A stretch of DNA of 64,000 nt from Coriaria nepalensis. Lineage: Eukaryota > Streptophyta > Magnoliopsida > Cucurbitales > Coriariaceae. Under the pieces are notes generated by a model. That model searched no databases. It was given only the letters and a program-made list of their open reading frames with translations, and was not told the DNA's origin. The position numbers and the translations under genes were made by a program. Within the stretch, counting starts at the first letter, position 1, and the number at the start of each line of letters is the position of its first letter. Where the stretch lies: the NCBI GenBank assembly GCA_027186245.1, contig CP114497.1, positions 1,495,501 to 1,559,500 of the forward strand, given 5' to 3'. Of this stretch, positions 57,128 through 64,000 are shown piece after piece.

Positions 57128-58367
57128 TTTCTTCGAGCGTTAAATCAAGTCGTCGTTATCTTCCTAATATTATCAAGTAAGCATACAATTGGATATTTAC
57201 ATGCATCCTTTAACGCAACATTATGCAATGCAAAATTAGTATTTGTCATGATGTTGTATCTAAGACCCTTGAAATGAGCTATTGACCAGTCTTCAAAACC
57301 AATATCCTCTAGGTATGTTATCACACTAGGATGTGATGCTCTGATCTAATTGTAGCCTATATACTTTAAATGTCATTTTGAATAGAGAGATCATTCTACC
57401 ACTCCTGAATCTCGACTTGCTATTTTGTCTAATGTGTCAAATACATGCACTATGTTTTGAATTCGGATAAACACTTTGTACAACACTTTTTGACATTCTA
57501 TGATCGATTTGAAACAAACACTGAATTGAGGCCATCAAGTATTTTTTTCTCGATACCTAGACAAGAACAAAGTTTAGGATGCCTTTTTCTTCGAGTCAAC
57601 TATAGCCCATGCTATCAAATAGAGGTGGTGGTTACCATTATATGCGGTTATGATTAGAAGCATGCTTTTGTATTTGTACTTCAAAAAGATCTCATTAATA
57701 CAAATAATCTTTCGCATCAACTGAAATCTCTTAATAGATGTTATAAAAGCCATAAAATAGTAAAGAAACCTTCATTTCTCTATTCGTCAAAAGTGCAGTT
57801 ATAGTCTCCAAATTTAACACTTTCATTGCAGTGGAGTAATATGGAAACCTTGCATAGCACTCCTCGGTCGTATTCTAAACTGGATCACATGTAATTTGTT
57901 TTTATTGCCTTCCAATAAATAATATTTATCTTAAGATCATTACGGGCTAAAGTTTCAATAATTTTTTAGTTAGGACCCTCATTACTTCCACTAAAACTAT
58001 TCATCAAATGTGTTCTAATTTCCAATACGGATGTCTGCCAATGTTTATCATGCAAGTATTTGAAGTTACATGTGTGTTGATCTTTATAAGTTCAAATTTG
58101 GAAAAATGAATAATATTTATTTCCCGCAACACGGAGCATCCACTTGCAATTTGCATTTACACAACCGATAACATATGTAGTCTTACTTAACTTCTTTACT
58201 TTGAATTCAAAGATCTGAGTGCGATAAAACTTATCTCTGCTTGATTGAGAAAAAACAATCAGGCGTAAATTGCTTTCATTGTAAGAAAAGTCAGTACTCG
58301 ACCCCTTGAGGCTGAGTAGCAATAGGAAAAATATTCGTATATATTGGGCATGGTGCACTAAAAGCAT
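57128..58367 (-). pseudogene. Mutator-like transposase remnant (unit 2 copy, ancestral position)
   Basis: Same as 52730-53969. This copy still lies in line with the N-terminal part of the element at about 59987-60600, separated only by a retroelement-like insertion. It is therefore the ancestral copy, and the one in unit 1 is the derived, truncated one. Confidence 0.8.
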
Positions 58368-58585
58368 GTAATAAGTACAATATTATGAAATTCATAGAAG
58401 TAATACTTTTCTATATAATTATTTGAATGTATTATTATTGAATAATATGTATAAATATCATAAAATTCTAAATTTATTTGTAATTATAATCTTGTATTAG
58501 TACGATCGAATTAATATTATGGATAATAAATTAAATTATCCACAACATAGTAAAATATGAAATATTCAATTAATGGTTGCTAGTA

Positions 58586-59986
58586 CGGTTTACTAGCATT
58601 ATGAATGCAAGTGATATAGATCCATATAACTAATATAGATAGACATCTTAGTGGATGTGCTTTATATAATTGAATCGTATAGGACTTGACCTGATATGAA
58701 TTAATTATTTATCACTCGTCACTGTTTGTTTGTAAAACAGGCTAAAGACTTTTGTTTGGAGGTTCATTGGGATACGCGGTTGAGAACATAATTTAAAGAT
58801 ACGAAATCCACACATTCTTCATAGAAGATTGTATAGTGATTCTCTTAAGGGTTAATTCTAGAACTGAATGATTTTGAGCTCAAATTTATAATTAAGTTAT
58901 AAATTGACTGTTCACTGGTGGATTAATTATATTTAAGGATGAAGAGATAATTAGAGGGGTAAAATGGTAATTTTGACTAACTCTAATTTAAATTGCATGT
59001 AATGATAATATCAATATGTTAATAGAGATTGCTCAATAATTTATTCTATAATTGCAAGAGTGCAATTCTATATTTTTAGAGAAATAATATTAAGATTAAC
59101 AAATAAGATTTATAAAATTAAAGAGTTTAATTAATAATTTAATTTATTAGAGTTTATAATTATAGGTCTATGGTCATCAAATTACCTTTATAAAACACTT
59201 TATAGGGTAAGAGTGACATAAAGATAAAGAAATTGTTTATTTATAAAAAAAATAGTTTTCTGAGATAAATATATAATTAAAAGATAATTGATATTAATTA
59301 GTCAATTCGAGAATTGATTAATTAAAAGATGTATTTAAATATTATTTTAATCTATAATGAATTTTTGAAATATATTATATATAAAATAATAATATATTTA
59401 ATTTTGAATTAAATATATTGTATAATATTAAGCTATTATGAGATATTAATTTTGATATTATGATTAGGAAAATCAAATTTAAATTAGTTTGAGAAACTAA
59501 TTTAATATTCAAATAAAATATTATTTGGTTAAAAATATATACGATTCTATTTTAAATTATATTTGAAAAAATTTGACCAAATCAATGATATCACTAAAAT
59601 GTATCTCATGATTAATTCAATTAATTTAAAGTGTTTATATTAAAAATAATATTAAATAGAAAACCTAATAGAACTCAATAAATACATTATATTCTAATCA
59701 TTTTGGAAGATAATGAGAAGAGATCACCCTAAAGAAAAAGAAAATTTTGTCATTTCTACATGCCTATACATGTTCTCGTGTGTTGATGATCGATTTAGAA
59801 GATTGTGGTGTGAATCTTAATGGTCGATTTGTATGGATAAATGTATGATTCCTTCTCATAGCATTTAAGGGTAATATATATATATATATATATGTAAAGG
59901 ATCGCTAAACGTTCTTTGAAAATTTTTACTATATACTAAGACGAATAATCACTTCCGCTACGACCTTTTGAACCTGAGTTCCAACA
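58586..59986. mobile_element. Probable retroelement-derived insertion inside the Mutator remnant
   Basis: About 1.4 kb of AT-rich sequence with no coding frame separates two parts of one decayed transposase. Its right edge ends CGACCTTTTGAACCTGAGTTCCAACA (on the minus strand a TGTTGGAACTCAGG start), which looks like an LTR end (TG...CA). Several phrases look like plant LTR sequence. The left edge and a target duplication could not be fixed, so this is a tentative solo-LTR call. Confidence 0.4.
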
Positions 59987-60600
59987 ATATACTCATCATC
60001 GCCCTTATCTTCAATTTCAATTTCGGTTGTGGTAAAGTATCAGTAAACTCATTATCGCCCTCATCATCCTATATCATATCCGGATTTTCTTGAGAAGATA
60101 AAGTATCAGGTATATCGGAGGTAAGTATTACTCCTTCAAAATAGTCATACTAGAACGAATGATTACCATATTCTTCCTCCGTTCTTCTACCCCTCCCCCC
60201 CAATCATCTTCATCCTCATCCTCCTCTGCATCCTTATTCTCAATAACATTTCCCTCCACATTTATACTATCATTTAGATATCACTTGCCACCATCATCAT
60301 TACTCATATAATTCTCATTTTGATCATTACTAATATCAGGTACTTGATGTCGCTTTGGAACATGAATATTACTTCTCCCATTCGGAATCAACGTCACATG
60401 TAGTGAAGATGCTTTTGCTATCGAACATACATGAACTAAAAATGGCTTCACATCTGTATCATTTTCTATAAATATTGGATGATTGATCGATGAGAATAAC
60501 AGTTTGTATACTATTGTCATACCAAACTCATTAGAATAAATGCAAATAATATTATACACGACCACAATAGCTTACTAAAATTGATATTTGTTTCAATTGC
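59987..60600 (-). pseudogene. N-terminal part of the Mutator-like transposase protein
   Basis: The minus-strand frame at 60565-60281 contains NEFGMTIVYKLLFSS, HPIFIENDTDVKPFL and LHVTLIP. This is the PB1-like N-terminal region common in plant MULE proteins, followed by an acidic Asp/Glu/Asn stretch (to about 60000) interrupted by stops. It precedes the DNA-binding piece at 58367 in the same orientation. Confidence 0.65.
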
Positions 60601-61701
60601 AACACTCTTTCATCTTGTGAGTTTTTTGGAACTCAAAATTTCGATGGTTTTGAGATTTTATCATCATCATTTCATTCATCATTGAAGCATATGATTATGA
60701 ATACAGATGATGTCATTCTTAAAAAATAAATTATTTAAGATCAATTATAATTATGATTAAAAAAATCTAAAATTTCTGACCAATTAAACCTGGACTGAAA
60801 CTTAGGCCCAAAATTTCAGACCAACTATTACTGGTTCGAAATCTTGGACTAAAATTTTGATCTAGGTCTAAATGGTCTGAAAGTAATAACAGTTCGGTCC
60901 ATATCTCCATCGAATGTAGGAAAATGGACATATTACTAGCTTATTTTGAGATCAATTGACCGAAATTTAAAGAACAAAAATGGCATGCGTATCAGAGAGA
61001 AAGAGAATACTATGATGCCAAAATTTAAAGAACAAAATTCAAAGAAAAAATAAAATGGAGAAAAAAAGAGAATATGTACCTCCAAAATCTTGATTTTTTT
61101 ATGAGTTATAATGTCGAAACTTCTCTTTTTCCGACGAAGGACGACCAAAATATAAATCCTTCTTCTCTAATGAATGATCGAGCAAATTGGAATAATATAA
61201 GCAAATCAGAGTTAGGGTGAAAGTTTTTTCTATCTGTGACAGTTAGGTCAATTTTTTTAGTTGAAAGATATAACCTATTTTTTTTTTTTGGGAAAAGAGG
61301 GAAAGAAAAAATATGGAATAAAAAGAAGAAGAGAGTATAAATATAATTTCATTTTTTTATTACTTTTATTTACTAAATATAAAATATATAATAAGAGAAA
61401 GAAAATCATTTAACAAAATAAATCAAAAGAAAATCATTTGACAAATTTTTTTATAACATAAAGTCATTCTTCTTAATCTATTACTATTTTTTTTAAATGT
61501 CATGCTCGCGGGGACCTCAAATAAAATTGGTCTAGAACCGGACCGGTATCGGAATTAATGTTTTATATTTAATCGATGTGATATGGTGTTAAGTAATAAT
61601 ACAGGGACTTTTATGCAAATTGCAGAAGACAAGCGAAGAGATCAGCATTACTTCCCCCTTCATCTTCATCGGTGGCAATCGAACTGGGCTGCTGAGCTAC
61701 A
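60601..61701. other. AT-rich spacer and promoter of the methyltransferase gene
   Basis: Two short phrases built on AATTTCAGACCAA / AAATTTTGATCTAGG repeat near 60770-60890. Purine-rich and T-rich tracts follow. No gene is seen. The leader of the next gene starts near 61600. Confidence 0.35.
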
Positions 61702-63216
61702 ATGGAAACGACAAGCAGTCTGAAAACCCTAAATCCATTCTTATCTTTCCACTTTCGCTCCTCCAGAGCTTCTCTTCTCCGCTCACTCTACTTTTCTCGC
61801 TTCAACCATAAATTCAAATTCAACCTCTCGCTCCCGTCGCTTCGCCTCTCCCCACTCTGCTCTCTCTGTAAAACGCATATTACCTCTTTCATTTTGACTC
61901 TTATCTTTCTTTCAGGTGCCTTAATGGATATTTGGTTCTTGTGCAGCTGAGAGATGCGCAGATGAAGTAGAAGCTTCACTGCTTCCTCTCGCCGGCGAGG
62001 CGGTTAGTCAGATTTCACAACGCAAGATTCTTCAAGTGGTTTTAGTTTCTCCTCAGGTAATGCGGAAAAAAACACTGAGCATTTACTTTCCATCGTTAGA
62101 GACTGCGATTACAATTTGTTCTTAACTAATGTGAAAGAAACAATTCGAATCTCTAGAAGTTCAAATTATGCCTCTTTTTTTTTTTTTTTTGGAACCTCTG
62201 AATTTCCTGAAAGGCTTTGAGTCTTAGATTGTAATGTTGTATGGAAAATGGCAGATTCCTGGAAATTCAGGGTGCATAGCAAGAACATGCGCGGCATCAG
62301 GCGTCGGGTTACACCTAGTTGGGGTTGATATTGCGCAGTTTGTGCTATCACATTGTTACATATTGCCGAATAATGATTCGTACTACAAGGATATAACATT
62401 GTTTCCTCTTTCACTTACATATCTACTTCTTTTCTTTCTCTTCAGCCTTTGGGATTTCAGGTGGATGATGCAAAACTAAAGCGTGCGGGTTTGGATTATT
62501 GGCCGTATCTTTTATTTCCTGAATTTTCCTTTCCCTTATGAATTGAGAGTACTGGTATAATTTGCTGTCCCAAAACATAACTATTCTTGGCTCCATGCAA
62601 ATTATGCCTGTCTTCAGATTAACTGTATCTAGATATGTGGTTGTAAAAGTACATAAATCATGGCTAGACTTCCAAGAGTACTTCAATCGACAGGTTGGTC
62701 TTTTGCTGAAGTTGATCTTCGTAAGACATAATCCGACCCTGTTTTTATATCGACTACTCATTTTCTTCCCTAACTTGTTTTGATATAGGAGGGTGAAAAG
62801 CGCTTGCTCGCATTTACAAAGAGAGGGACAGCAATTCATTCAGTAAGCTTCCAACTTCTTTCTCATTTTGGTGAAAGTTAAAATGCCGGCTCTTGATGAA
62901 ACTACCATGTTTTATTTTTTATTTATTTGAGCAGGATTTTTCTTACAGAAGAGGTGATTATCTTGTATTCGGCTCGGAAACTAGTGGTCTACCACCCGAA
63001 GCCCTTGTAGACTGCAAAACCGGAACATTTGGTGGTGGGGCCCTCCGGATTCCAATGGTTGATACTTATGTCAGATGCCTCAATCTGTCTGTAAGTGTCG
63101 GAATTGCATTGTATGAAGCTTCCAGACAGCTAAATTACGAGCAACTCGAGCTCCCATCCCAAAATCATATCGACAGTCAACAACAATCATTTATTACGGA
63201 AGACATTTTTGCTTGA
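61702..63216 (+). CDS. tRNA (cytidine/uridine(34)-2'-O)-methyltransferase, TrmL/SpoU family, probably plastid
   Basis: A SPOUT-fold enzyme that 2'-O-methylates the wobble base of tRNA-Leu in bacteria; the plant copy probably acts in the chloroplast. Seven exons: 61702-61867, 61947-62056, 62255-62323, 62446-62504, 62633-62693, 62789-62842, 62935-63216. They sum to 801 nt, giving 266 residues. Residues 1-60 are Ser/Arg/Leu-rich as in a transit peptide. Family motifs are IPGNSGCIARTCAASG (motif 1), LVFGSETSGLP (motif 2) and IPMVDTYVRCLNLSVSVG (motif 3), which together form the knot. The C-terminal 25 residues extend beyond the bacterial core. Confidence 0.88.
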
Positions 63217-63407
63217 TTTCAACTGTATCAGTATCCAACCCCAAATTTGTATTAGATTAATCTGACACAGATGATTTTCTAATATTCAATCATCGTAATC
63301 AAGCAAGCTCTTAGTTCTTGGGTGTCTAAATGGATATGGGATTCAACATCCCAATCTCTATTCTTACATAAGAATCAAATACAATTTTCTCAACTAAATC
63401 CCAATTA

Positions 63408-64000
63408 TCACATTTCGGATTCAAATCCAATGTTCCAAAATCCATCAGGAGTCAAAGGAGGCACATATCGATATCGATGTCTCGAAACACCATCATGGTG
63501 TTCACACCGTAAACTCCGTTTATCACACCCATCATTGGGAAGGACAGCATCATAGAACCTTTTGCATTGCTTGCATTCAACTCCCTTCAAGTTTTCTCTC
63601 TCAGCTTTCTTTCTCACTGGCTCCACAAATTTAAACCCTTTGTTGTTGTTTCCAGCCATCGGAACTACCGTCTGCTGCTTTTGTGGCCGTTGATCAAACC
63701 CCGTTTCTTGTGTTTCATCATCTGAGCCGTCCATATTTACGTCTTTAGAGGCCATGGAAGGAGGAAGATCATGAGGGTACCTCTTAATGTTCCAGTCTTC
63801 TTTAATCTTCTCCAATGGGGTATCAAGAAAATCATCATGTGGGTCCCTCCCAGCTCGAGCTTGGTGGGACCGGGTGTCTCTCCAGACAGGAGCAGGCCGC
63901 TTTGACCCTGTTGCTGGTGAAGATTTTGCGTCAAGAGGTCTTTTGTGGGTAACAGGGAATCTGGGAGTAATAGGGTGAGAGGTTGAGGTATGAACTGTTT
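63408..64000 (-). CDS. COM1: COM1/GR1 DNA end-resection protein, Sae2/CtIP C-terminal domain (partial)
   Basis: The plant homologue of CtIP/Sae2, which with MRE11 starts resection of double-strand breaks and is needed in meiosis. Only the 3' end is in the window; the gene continues past 64000. The visible frame is open from the window edge to the stop at 63408, about 197 codons. It contains DDFLDTPLEKIKEDWN, the zinc-binding pair CKQC with RCEHHDG, the conserved RHR block SRHRYRY, and the end PDGFWNIGFESEM. These are the Sae2-type C-terminal features. Its 3' end faces that of the TrmL-family gene, with 191 bases between stops. Confidence 0.93.
   Translation of the reverse strand, partial: TVHTSTSHPITPRFPVTHKRPLDAKSSPATGSKRPAPVWRDTRSHQARAGRDPHDDFLDTPLEKIKEDWNIKRYPHDLPPSMASKDVNMDGSDDETQETGFDQRPQKQQTVVPMAGNNNKGFKFVEPVRKKAERENLKGVECKQCKRFYDAVLPNDGCDKRSLRCEHHDGVSRHRYRYVPPLTPDGFWNIGFESEM

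Larger units (their letters stand above)
54192..58585. repeat. Tandem duplication unit 2 (4,394 bp)
   Basis: The second direct copy, joined to unit 1 through the 4 bases AAAT (54188-54191). Its right edge runs into unique sequence (CGGTTTACTAGC), whereas unit 1's left edge runs into intron 1 of the SURP/G-patch gene. The ancestral order was therefore gene, unit, right flank. Content is the same as unit 1. Confidence 0.97.

Overview
This window is nuclear DNA from a flowering plant, most likely a woody eudicot. The evidence is genes with many short AT-rich introns, plant-only families (TRICHOME BIREFRINGENCE-LIKE, RABA4, subfamily IX bHLH, plastid PSRP2, GFA2-type DnaJ), plastid and mitochondrial targeting leaders, and plant hAT and Mutator-like transposon remains. 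I cannot name the species. All functional names rest on protein motifs read from the sequence and on remembered family features; no database search was run. For most genes I joined the exons by hand and checked that the summed lengths keep the reading frame.

Layout. 0-9.2 kb: a tandem pair of 13-exon GH1 beta-glucosidases with matching exon structure; the first carries a hAT-type element in intron 2. 10.2-12.4 kb: a Golgi-type O-fucosyltransferase-family protein. 13.2-17.9 kb: siroheme synthase UPM1 (minus) head-to-head with a TBL wall-polysaccharide acetyltransferase (plus). 18.2-20.9 kb: two paralogous one-exon small genes of unknown function (minus), sharing a conserved C-terminus, TATA region and 3' hairpin. 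21.3 kb: a 394-bp hAT MITE with a perfect 8-bp target duplication. 22.4-30.6 kb (all minus): plastid ribosomal protein PSRP2, mitochondrial DnaJ (GFA2 type) and ribosomal protein eL6. 31.2 kb: an intronless histone H3.1 divergent from eL6. 33.8-38.5 kb: a cytochrome P450 and a broken P450 copy with a retroelement fragment in front of it. 39.1-43.3 kb: a RABA4-type GTPase and an FBH-like bHLH factor (both minus).

47.6-60.6 kb is the most unusual part. A SURP/G-patch splicing-factor gene (minus) has its first exon, promoter and about 3 kb of upstream DNA, including a decayed Mutator transposase, duplicated in tandem as two 4,394-bp units joined by a 4-bp filler. The units look almost identical, so the event is either very recent or an assembly artefact. 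The second unit provides a promoter plus first exon with no exons of its own behind it. 61.7-63.2 kb: a plastid-type TrmL/SpoU tRNA methyltransferase. 63.4 kb to the edge: the 3' end of a COM1/GR1 (Sae2/CtIP) DNA-repair gene.

The genes are mostly unrelated housekeeping, cell-wall and specialised-metabolism genes. I see no operon-like pathway. The local logic is duplication (GH1 pair, small-gene pair, P450 pair, 4.4-kb unit) together with transposon debris. The best candidates for something undescribed are the small-gene pair with its 3' hairpin, and the duplicated promoter/first-exon unit.
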